Source of the DNA: Roseburia sp.
Lineage (GTDB): Bacteria; Bacillota_A; Clostridia; Lachnospirales; Lachnospiraceae
Direction: 5' to 3'
NCBI GenBank assembly: GCA_019411365.1
Contig: DXQT01000040.1
Coordinates: 1-24,885, forward strand
Length of the DNA: 24,885 bases
Part shown: in pieces, positions 1 to 6,066 of the stretch
Numbering within the stretch: the stretch's first letter is position 1
How the letters are laid out: each line of letters starts with the position of its first letter
Notes under the pieces: model-generated
The model's database searches: none
Told to the model about the DNA's origin: nothing
Seen by the model: the letters and a program-made list of their open reading frames with translations, nothing else
Position numbers and translations under genes: made by a program

Positions 1-5
1 GGCTA

Positions 6-31
6 GTGTGGTCCAGCTTTGCTGGACACAC
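6..31. repeat. Short perfect hairpin at left edge
   Basis: GTCCAGC (11-17) and GCTGGAC (21-27) form a 7-bp stem around a TTT loop, extended by GTGT/ACAC outside one bulged G. There is no T-run after it. It directly precedes the repeat that starts at 32 and may be part of the same element or the end of a feature to the left of the window. Confidence 0.5.
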
Positions 32-206
32 AACGTAAATGAAAGAAAAACGGTACAGACAAATATGATTTCCTTTGTGAGCCATGGAGATAAGACTCTT
101 TAGAGGCTTATCGGAATGCCTGGCGAACAGGAACATCATATTTCGTCTGTACCGTTTTTCTTTTCATAAACCTATAAAATCACGACTTGTGAGAGGACGC
201 TTATAT
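32..206 (+). repeat. Palindromic dispersed repeat, copy 1
   Basis: Arms at about 41-69 and 135-163 are nearly perfect reverse complements (one extra C on the right). The inside continues as an imperfect stem down to a central hairpin, GATAAGACTCT against AGAGGCTTATC. Positions 32-89 match 22872-22929, with the first 21 bases identical. The block GACTTGTGAGAGGACGC at 184-200 recurs in inverse orientation at about 22849-22865 and, with one change, at 24811-24827. The right arm ends in a T-rich tract, so it could also end transcripts coming from the left. It looks like a MITE or REP-like element; no coding function is seen. The remaining stretch, 207-346, holds only the start region of the next gene. 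Confidence 0.7.
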
Positions 207-346
207 CTGCCCTTCAGGCTCTGGGAAAGCACCACAAAATCTGCGACACTACGCTGGTGAAACTCCGGTTTCTTCTTTTCTTTTGGCAAGTTTTACATTA
301 TAATAATTTTAACTGTAAAGAATTTTTATCTTAAAGGAGATTTTAC

Positions 347-1297
347 ATGCGAAACATTCTGAATATAAATTCTGACTGGATATTATCCACGGAAAAGACT
401 CTGGACGGCAAAGCTGTCCACAAAAGAATCCTTCCTTTGAATAAGGAAGACGAATACTGCTATTATCTGGAACTGTTAGGAGCTGCACCTTCCATGGAAG
501 TATTTGTGAATCAGGAAAAAATCGGAGCTCACACCGGAAGCTATACGCTTTACCGCGTGGATGTCACCGATCAGATCGTAAATGGTGACAACGAATTAGA
601 CATTGTTTGTGACAGTGAAGTTCCTTGTTTAGACGCAAGTCTTATCGTTGTCGGAAAACACCATTTTTCATTAGACCACTTTGGTGATGCAGGACTGACC
701 GTGATCCCACAGGAGATTTCCACTTCCTCTGCAAGTATCCGTATCACCGCCCATGCAAAAAAACTTCCGGAAGATTCCATGATCTCTTACACTGTGCTTA
801 CTACTACAGGAACAATGCTTGCAAATAAAAGTGTTCCGGCCTCGGCACCAGAGTATATCTGCCATCTGACAAACCCATGCCTCTGGAATGGGAAAACCTC
901 TCCAAAGCTTTATGTGGTCGTGGCAGGATTGATCGTTAATGGTGCCACAGAAGATCAGATCGTCCTTCCTTTTGGGCTGCGCAATCTGTCCATGGAATCT
1001 AACGGCTCTGTCCTCGTAAACGGTCTTTGTGTCCCGGAAAAGGATCTCATCCGCACTCTGGAATCTGATCCATTTGTCTATGACGATATGGACGAGGACG
1101 GAAGTTTTGCCTGTGTGGAATTAAAAGAACTCTGCGACATTGCTGCAGATGAGGAGGACTGTAGGAATCTGCTCACAGAATATGTGTTACAGAATGCTTA
1201 TCACCCTTCCATCCTCTGCTGGAAACTCCCGGAAGATCATGCCGATTTTGCCGCTTTGCTCCGCGAATTAGATTCCACACGCCCGGTGTTATTTTAA
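347..1297 (+). CDS. Truncated, probably non-catalytic GH2-like protein
   Basis: This 316-residue protein resembles the front part of a family 2 glycoside hydrolase. Residues 1-100 look like the jelly-roll sugar-binding domain, residues 105-210 like the Ig-like sandwich ending in PFGLRNL, and the last 100 residues like a shrunken TIM barrel. The tail AYHPSILCWKLPEDHADF aligns by eye with the GH2 motif HPSI-x-x-W-S-L-G-N-E, but the NE pair carrying the acid/base is replaced by ED, and the region holding the nucleophile is absent. Complete GH2 enzymes usually have 600-1000 residues. A strong site, AAAGGAGA, lies 7 bases before the ATG. It could be a sugar-binding protein or a decayed enzyme; the frame is fully open. 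The family assignment rests on remembered motifs. Confidence 0.6.
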   Translation: MRNILNINSDWILSTEKTLDGKAVHKRILPLNKEDEYCYYLELLGAAPSMEVFVNQEKIGAHTGSYTLYRVDVTDQIVNGDNELDIVCDSEVPCLDASLIVVGKHHFSLDHFGDAGLTVIPQEISTSSASIRITAHAKKLPEDSMISYTVLTTTGTMLANKSVPASAPEYICHLTNPCLWNGKTSPKLYVVVAGLIVNGATEDQIVLPFGLRNLSMESNGSVLVNGLCVPEKDLIRTLESDPFVYDDMDEDGSFACVELKELCDIAADEEDCRNLLTEYVLQNAYHPSILCWKLPEDHADFAALLRELDSTRPVLF

Positions 1298-1309
1298 ATA
1301 ATATGGAAC

Positions 1310-1334
1310 AAAGTGTGCGCCAGGCGCACACTTT
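1310..1334. terminator. Hairpin between convergent genes
   Basis: AAAGTGTGCGC and GCGCACACTTT form a perfect 11-bp stem around a 3-base loop, located between the stops of the GH2-like gene (+) and the Hpt gene (-). Neither side has a strong T-run, so termination is inferred mainly from the stem and the position. Confidence 0.55.
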
Positions 1335-1364
1335 CGCACACAGGCGGGCAGCGCAGCTATCTGT

Positions 1365-1703
1365 TCAGGAAACCGCCTCACAGGCTTTTTCAAATTCTGT
1401 ATGTACCTTAGCCATCTGCTCCTGCAGATGGCTGATTTCATTTTTACGTATGGAAGCTACTACCTCTGATGCTGCCTGGAACAGTTCCGTCATTCCAAGG
1501 GTTCCTGCAACCCCTTTTAAGGCGTGAACGGCCTCTAACACATCCTCATACCGTTCTTCTTTCATTGCCTGTTCCCCGATTGCAAGATGATCGTCCTCAG
1601 TCAGCTTTTTCAAGAATTTTTCATATAAAGCTTCATTTCCCGCAAAACGTTTCACTGCATTTTCATAATCAACGCCATAGGCTTTCAATTTCTCTTTATC
1701 CAT
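1365..1703 (-). CDS. Hpt-domain histidine phosphotransfer protein
   Basis: A 112-residue helical protein with the Hpt signature AVHALKGVAGTLG; the phospho-accepting histidine is about residue 60. Stand-alone Hpt proteins relay phosphate between a hybrid histidine kinase and response regulators in the cytoplasm. I chose the ATG at 1703 because GGAG lies 8 bases before it; an upstream GTG at 1712 would add three residues. The gene follows spoVAEb after 23 bases and is the last gene of the spoVA operon. No kinase or receiver domain is encoded nearby, so the partners are unknown. An Hpt gene behind spoVA genes is not a standard arrangement that I know. Confidence 0.85.
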   Translation of the reverse strand: MDKEKLKAYGVDYENAVKRFAGNEALYEKFLKKLTEDDHLAIGEQAMKEERYEDVLEAVHALKGVAGTLGMTELFQAASEVVASIRKNEISHLQEQMAKVHTEFEKACEAVS

Positions 1704-1725
1704 TTTCACCACTCCATTCCGGTTA

Positions 1726-2082
1726 CTATTTTTTCATTTTCGGCTGGAAAATGATACTTGCAATATAGGAAAAAATCAGTGCTGCAGAAATACCAACCGC
1801 ACTCGCTTTAAATCCTCCCATAAAAATGCCAATAAATCCATTCTCGTCCACTGCTTCCTTTACGCCTTTCCAGAGTGTATTTCCAAAGCCTGGCAGCGGC
1901 ACACTTGCACCGGCTCCCGCGAACTCTATGAATGGCTGATAAATCTGCAATGCGCCAAGCACCGCCCCAAGGCATACGAGTAAAACCATGATCCTGCCCG
2001 GAAGCATTTTTGTTTTCTCCATAAGAATCTGGACAAGTGCACAGATCAGTCCGCCTACCCAGAATGCATTGATATAATCCAT
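1726..2082 (-). CDS. spoVAEb: Stage V sporulation protein AE (SpoVAEb type)
   Basis: A small integral membrane protein of 118 residues, matching the usual length of SpoVAEb (about 116). Recognisable motifs are WVGGLICALVQ near the N-terminus, FAGAGASVPLPGFGNTL in the middle and SAALIFSYI near the C-terminus; it has about four hydrophobic segments. SpoVA proteins form the inner spore membrane channel that takes up calcium dipicolinate during sporulation and releases it in germination. AGAGGA precedes the ATG. It lies 34 bases after spoVAD, as in canonical spoVA operons, but the companion spoVAC is not next to them here. Confidence 0.92.
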   Translation of the reverse strand: MDYINAFWVGGLICALVQILMEKTKMLPGRIMVLLVCLGAVLGALQIYQPFIEFAGAGASVPLPGFGNTLWKGVKEAVDENGFIGIFMGGFKASAVGISAALIFSYIASIIFQPKMKK

Positions 2083-2116
2083 TTTTCATCCTCTTTTCTT
2101 TCTGAAAATCTATTGT

Positions 2117-3127
2117 CTATGCATCTGCATGTTCGATGACAACTGCGTGTGCAATGCCCGGCACCGTCATTCCTTCATTGAAAGACACCGTTGAAAGCAA
2201 TGCGCCTGTCGGCACGAACAATATCCGTTTTAACGTTCCATCTTCGATCTGTTTTAGAAAGTAAGCACTTAGCGTCACTGCTGAACATCCGCATCCGGAA
2301 CCACCTGCCCCGGTATTCTGGCTCTCAGCATCAAAAATTTCAATTCCACAATCCGAGTGTATCTTACTGATATCGTAACCGTCTTTTAACAACAGGTCAA
2401 TGAGAATTTTCTGTCCTACCGTTCCGAGATCTCCTGTAATGATCCTGTCATATTCTTTTTCACTTCGTCCAAAATCCTCAAAATGCTGTCTGATGACCTC
2501 TTTGGCTGCTGGTGCCATGGCTGCCCCCATGTTCATGGAATCTTTGATCCCAAAATCCACAATTTTTCCGGTTGTGATCCCTGTGATTTTTGCCATTCCC
2601 CTCTCTTTTCCGAGGACGAAAGCCGCGCTTCCGGTCACTGTCCAGGTGGCCGATTTCGGTCTTTGGTTTGCATATTCGAGCGGGAATCTGAATTGTTTTT
2701 CTGCGCTGGCAAAATGGCTTGAAGTCATGGTCACGACGTGATCCGCATAGCCGGCCGCTACACACATCGCACCGAGAGACAGCGATTCCCCACAGGTACT
2801 GCAGGCTCCGTAAAGTCCAAAGAGCGGTACCTGAAAATCCAGCACCCCAAACGAGGTCGCCATGGTCTGCCCCAAAAGATCGCCTGCGAAAAGATACCGG
2901 ATGTCCTCTTTTTTTAATCCGGCTCTGCCGACCGCCATGGTGAAAGCTTCTTTCTGCAGCGTGCTCTCTGCCTCTTCCCATGTGTTCTGACCAAATTTAT
3001 CGTCCTCACCGATTACATCAAAATGACCTGCCAGAGGTCCCTCTCCCTCCTTTTTTCCAACAATATTTGCCGTGCTGATAATAAAAGGAGCCTCTGTAAA
3101 ACAGAGGCTCTGTTTTCCCTTCTGCAT
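2117..3127 (-). CDS. spoVAD: Stage V sporulation protein AD (SpoVAD)
   Basis: A 336-residue protein with the thiolase-like fold of the SpoVAD family, which binds dipicolinic acid at the outer face of the spore inner membrane. Family features seen: an N-terminus MQKGKQSLCF similar to the family's MLKGHQTW, GPLAGHFD, KFGQNTWEEAE, GACSTCGESL (the thiolase-cysteine region), and a C-terminal GGSGCGCSA. The ATG at 3127 fits the family N-terminus better than a GTG four codons upstream at 3139. A sigma-G-like promoter lies 20-60 bases before it. In typical operons spoVAC precedes this gene; here a small HTH gene does, so SpoVAC must come from elsewhere if the channel is complete. Confidence 0.95.
   Translation of the reverse strand: MQKGKQSLCFTEAPFIISTANIVGKKEGEGPLAGHFDVIGEDDKFGQNTWEEAESTLQKEAFTMAVGRAGLKKEDIRYLFAGDLLGQTMATSFGVLDFQVPLFGLYGACSTCGESLSLGAMCVAAGYADHVVTMTSSHFASAEKQFRFPLEYANQRPKSATWTVTGSAAFVLGKERGMAKITGITTGKIVDFGIKDSMNMGAAMAPAAKEVIRQHFEDFGRSEKEYDRIITGDLGTVGQKILIDLLLKDGYDISKIHSDCGIEIFDAESQNTGAGGSGCGCSAVTLSAYFLKQIEDGTLKRILFVPTGALLSTVSFNEGMTVPGIAHAVVIEHADA
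3088..3110. repeat. Perfect 10-bp hairpin inside the start of spoVAD
   Basis: GAGCCTCTGT and ACAGAGGCTC form a perfect stem with a 3-base loop inside roughly codons 6-13 of spoVAD. On the spoVAD strand it is followed by CCTTTTATTATC, a weak T-rich tract. It could reduce read-through from the HTH transcript or affect translation, or be chance codon choice. Confidence 0.4.
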
Positions 3128-3154
3128 ACTCGTATCCACACTTTCTTTTTCTTT

Positions 3155-3184
3155 TAGTATGGATCAGGGAAGTTTTTCTTATTC
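3155..3184 (-). promoter_or_regulatory. Putative sigma-G (forespore) promoter of spoVAD
   Basis: On the minus strand GAATA (-35, plus positions 3180-3184) is followed after 18 bases by CATACTA (-10, 3155-3161). This fits the Bacillus sigma-G pattern GHATR-N17/18-CATHMTA, which is known to drive spoVA operons. The start would lie about 20 bases before the spoVAD ATG. It sits in the short gap after the HTH gene, so spoVAD-spoVAEb-hpt could be expressed separately from that gene. Confidence 0.5.
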
Positions 3185-3193
3185 TCTTTTTCA

Positions 3194-3400
3194 TCATTTT
3201 CTTATCGTTTTTGCAATCGCTTCCGGTGATAACTGTAAAAAAACACAAAGCTCTAAAAACTCTTCGGCAAGCAGAGGTTCTTTATAATCCGGATGCAGTT
3301 TTTCTTCCGGAACTTGTGTCTGTTCTGAGATCTCAGATGCTGAAATTCCTTTTTCCTGCATATAAGCAAGGATATATTCTGTCACTCTGGATTTATTCAT
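3194..3400 (-). CDS. Small HTH-like protein upstream of spoVAD
   Basis: A 68-residue soluble protein, MNKSRVTEYILAYMQEKG onward, with helices whose pattern (KGISASEISEQTQVPEEKL, then LLAEEFLELCVFLQLSPEAIAK) resembles a short Cro/XRE helix-turn-helix. The ATG at 3400 is preceded by GGAG at 8 bases. A longer reading starting at 3496 is unlikely because it begins essentially at the predicted transcription start. The protein could regulate its own operon or bind DNA elsewhere. It occupies the place of spoVAC in the operon. The HTH call is by pattern only. Confidence 0.7.
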   Translation of the reverse strand: MNKSRVTEYILAYMQEKGISASEISEQTQVPEEKLHPDYKEPLLAEEFLELCVFLQLSPEAIAKTIRK

Positions 3401-3507
3401 GCGCTCCACTCCTTTTCTCATGTGTTCTTCCCGATATATGCAGACCTCATCATGCAAGCATGTTCGGTCTACATATTCTCGATTGGCACCGCTCATTGCT
3501 TACGCAC

Positions 3508-3536
3508 ATTATATTCTTATAATTCAAGACTTTCAA
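3508..3536 (-). promoter_or_regulatory. Sigma-A promoter of the HTH-spoVAD operon
   Basis: On the minus strand TTGAAA (plus 3531-3536) is separated by exactly 17 bases from a perfect TATAAT (3508-3513). Transcription would start near 3500, leaving a leader of about 100 bases before the HTH gene ATG at 3400. Confidence 0.7.
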
Positions 3537-3564
3537 CCATATTTTCCCATATAATCAGAACTAA

Positions 3565-3593
3565 TTGACGGTCTAAAATATGTGAGATATGAT
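3565..3593 (+). promoter_or_regulatory. Sigma-A promoter of the XRE regulator gene
   Basis: TTGACG (3565-3570), a 17-base spacer and TATGAT (3588-3593). It points away from the operon promoter at 3508-3536; the two -35 boxes are about 28 bases apart, so one bound regulator could affect both directions. Confidence 0.65.
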
Positions 3594-3634
3594 AACCATA
3601 ATAACTTTTTAAATTTCAGAAACAGGGGATTTTT

Positions 3635-3970
3635 ATGCGAAATGAATTAATTCCAAAGGTGTTAAAAGAATATAGAAAACGAAATCATTACTCAGTGAAA
3701 GACGTATCGATCAGGCTGATGGAACATGATATTGATGTTGCACCGAAGACGATTTATGGCTGGGAAAGCGGACAGGCACAGCCGACGGCGGACACACTGC
3801 TCTTACTGTGCGAGATATACAAAATCCCGGACATCCTGAACTCCTTCGGTTACGACCAGCCCGATGATCCGGCAGCTTCCCTGACTTATCATGAACGTGA
3901 GATCATCTACGCCTACCGCAACCGCCCTGAGTTGCAGCATGCGGTCGACATTCTGCTCGGATGCGATTAA
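3635..3970 (+). CDS. XRE-family transcriptional regulator
   Basis: A 111-residue protein with an N-terminal Cro/C1-type helix-turn-helix at about residues 8-62 (YRKRNHYSVKDVSIRLMEHD, then TIYGWESGQAQPTADTLLLLCEIYKI). The short C-terminal helix region, LTYHEREIIYAYRNRPELQHAVDILLG, is common in Firmicute XRE proteins. AGGGGAT precedes the ATG. It is divergent from the spoVA-type operon and about 290 bases ahead of an ABC exporter operon, so either could be its target. No effector domain is visible. Confidence 0.85.
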   Translation: MRNELIPKVLKEYRKRNHYSVKDVSIRLMEHDIDVAPKTIYGWESGQAQPTADTLLLLCEIYKIPDILNSFGYDQPDDPAASLTYHEREIIYAYRNRPELQHAVDILLGCD

Positions 3971-4155
3971 GTATTTTGTTTCCTGTGATACAATCTGATC
4001 TGTGCGATGTATAAATAAAAAAGAGGTTTTTCTGTAGAAATATCTGTTTTCAGGATTTTTGCAGGAAAACTTTTTTTATGTGCTCTTTCCCCGGCTTCTT
4101 ACGGATCCAGACAGTAACTCTTCTGTTTCCGTGTATATCATTTTATTTTCGCAGG

Positions 4156-4184
4156 TTGCAACTTTGCTTTAAGAAGTATAGAAT
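4156..4184 (+). promoter_or_regulatory. Putative sigma-A promoter of ABC exporter operon
   Basis: TTGCAA (4156-4161), a 17-base spacer and TAGAAT (4179-4184). Transcription would begin just before the inverted repeat at 4195-4234. The rest of the gap 3971-4155 is AT-rich with no gene visible. Confidence 0.5.
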
Positions 4185-4194
4185 AGAAGATACT

Positions 4195-4234
4195 CTGCGG
4201 TTTTATGGTAGTTCCGTAAAACCGTTTACCGCAG
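4195..4234. promoter_or_regulatory. Nested inverted repeats before ABC exporter (operator or leader hairpin)
   Basis: CGGTTTTA (4198-4205) pairs with TAAAACCG (4217-4224); alternatively CTGCGG (4195-4200) pairs with CCGCAG (4229-4234). The two pairings share bases and exclude each other. The repeat lies just downstream of the predicted start and before the AAGGGAG site of the first exporter gene, a typical place for a repressor operator or regulatory RNA hairpin. Confidence 0.4.
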
Positions 4235-4258
4235 GACATTATTAAGGGAGATTTATTT

Positions 4259-6064
4259 ATGAACGCTTTCCAATTTATCTTTCAGTATATCAAACGGCAT
4301 AAAGTCCAGTATACGCTTGGTATCATCACGCTTTTTGTGGTAGACTTTGCCAATATTTTTATTCCGAAACTTACCGGTGTCATCACCGACGGACTCACCG
4401 CCCACAGCCTTGACTGGAGCGGAGTCAGATTAAATCTGCTTTACCTTTTTCTGCTTGGACTGCTGCTTGCGGTCGGCCGTTTCTTCTGGCGGTACTTCCT
4501 GTTTGGAGCTTCCCGCTCCATCGAAAAAGAGCTGAGAAACGACATGTTTTCCCATCTGGAAAAAATGGATGTGGAATATTACAACGAGCACAAAACCGGT
4601 GACCTGATGACACGTTTTACCAGCGATCTGAACGCGATCCGCATGGCGATTGGACCTGCCGTCATCTGTGTGTTTGACGCCTCCGTCATGACCCTTATGG
4701 TCATTTTCCAGATGATGTATTATGTCAGCGTGAAGCTGACACTGATCGCAGTCATCCCAATGCTTTTCATTTTATTTGGCGAGATTTATTATGGAAAAAT
4801 CATCCGTCCGCGCTTTACTGCAAGGCAGGAGGCTGTTTCCGATCTCACCGACTACGTGCAGGAAAGCTTTTCCGGTATCCGTGTCATCAAGGCGTTTGTC
4901 CGTGAGAAGGCACAGCGTTACCACTTTTTAAAAGAAAACGAAAACACCATGGAAAAGAACTTAAGCATTGCAAAGATCCAGTCGATCGTCATTCCACTTT
5001 TAGATGTCATCATCGGGCTTTCCTCGCTGCTTACGCTCATTTACGGCGGCTATCTTGCGCTGGTCGGGGACATCACGCTTGGACGCTTTGTCGCTTTTAA
5101 CCAGTATATTAACATGCTTGTCTGGCCGATGTTAGCCTGCGGGGATTCCGTCAATATGTTTTCGCAGGGTGCTGCCTCCATCCGAAGGATCCAGGAGATT
5201 TTCAAAGAACAGCCTGCCATTGCAGACACCGACAAAACAAAGGATGTGGACGACATTAAGGGCGAAATTGATTTTCATCACCTTACCTTCATCCACCGCG
5301 GCCACAGCGAACCGACTTTAAACGACATCACCCTGCATGTGCCGGCAGGAACAACGCTTGCGATCATCGGGCGCACCGGAAATGGGAAATCCACACTGGT
5401 AAATCTCCTGCTGCACCTTTACAACACGAAACCGGGCATGCTTTTCATTGATGGAAAGGACATTAACACCATTCCTTTAAAAACACTGCGTGAAAATATC
5501 GGATACGTTCCGCAGGATAATTTCCTGTTCTCGGACACATTGAAATCCAATATCGCATTTGGCGCTGAAAATGATGATATGGAAGCCATCCAGTCCGCAA
5601 CACGCGCTGCCTGTATCCATGAAAATATTGTCCAGTTCCCGGACGGTTATGAGACAATTGTAGGTGAGCGCGGTGTCACCTTATCCGGCGGTCAGAAACA
5701 GCGGAGCTCCATTGCCAGGGCTCTGATGAAAAATGCACCGATCCTGATTTTAGACGACGCCCTCTCCGCTGTCGATACCGACACCGAGGAACACATTTTA
5801 ACGAATTTAAAGAAAAACCGGGAAGGAAAGACGACCATTCTCATTGCGCACCGCATCTCGACGATCCAGAATGCAGATATCATTATGGTGTTAGAGGACG
5901 GCACTGCCGCCGAGATTGGAAATCACGATTCCCTTATGGCAAAACACGGGATTTATTACGATATGTTTGAAAAACAGCAGTTAGAAGCCATCCACGGTGA
6001 AGCCGGAAAAGCGCTCATCAGACAGAATTATCCAGCTGCAAAAACAGGAAAGGAGGACGCATAA
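4259..6064 (+). CDS. Heterodimeric ABC exporter, subunit with degenerate ATPase site
   Basis: A 601-residue half transporter: six membrane helices (about residues 15-310), then an ATP-binding domain. Walker A is GRTGNGKST (371-379), the signature is canonical LSGGQ (475-479), and Walker B ends in LDDA, with Asp 500 where catalytic Glu is expected. This is the pattern of the non-catalytic chain in heterodimeric exporters such as TM287/288 or BmrCD. It should pair with the product of the next gene, which begins two bases after this stop. Such pumps export lipophilic drugs, peptides or lipids; the substrate cannot be told from sequence. AAGGGAG precedes the ATG. Confidence 0.92.
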   Translation: MNAFQFIFQYIKRHKVQYTLGIITLFVVDFANIFIPKLTGVITDGLTAHSLDWSGVRLNLLYLFLLGLLLAVGRFFWRYFLFGASRSIEKELRNDMFSHLEKMDVEYYNEHKTGDLMTRFTSDLNAIRMAIGPAVICVFDASVMTLMVIFQMMYYVSVKLTLIAVIPMLFILFGEIYYGKIIRPRFTARQEAVSDLTDYVQESFSGIRVIKAFVREKAQRYHFLKENENTMEKNLSIAKIQSIVIPLLDVIIGLSSLLTLIYGGYLALVGDITLGRFVAFNQYINMLVWPMLACGDSVNMFSQGAASIRRIQEIFKEQPAIADTDKTKDVDDIKGEIDFHHLTFIHRGHSEPTLNDITLHVPAGTTLAIIGRTGNGKSTLVNLLLHLYNTKPGMLFIDGKDINTIPLKTLRENIGYVPQDNFLFSDTLKSNIAFGAENDDMEAIQSATRAACIHENIVQFPDGYETIVGERGVTLSGGQKQRSSIARALMKNAPILILDDALSAVDTDTEEHILTNLKKNREGKTTILIAHRISTIQNADIIMVLEDGTAAEIGNHDSLMAKHGIYYDMFEKQQLEAIHGEAGKALIRQNYPAAKTGKEDA

Positions 6065-6066
6065 CT

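Noticed and set aside
32..206. Riboswitch ahead of the GH2-like gene
   Set aside because: The fold is a simple long hairpin that recurs at the right end of the window away from any similar gene, so a repeat element explains it better.
3401..3496. N-terminal extension of the small HTH protein (100-residue version)
   Set aside because: Its start coincides with the predicted transcription start at about 3500 and has no ribosome site, whereas the ATG at 3400 has a good one.
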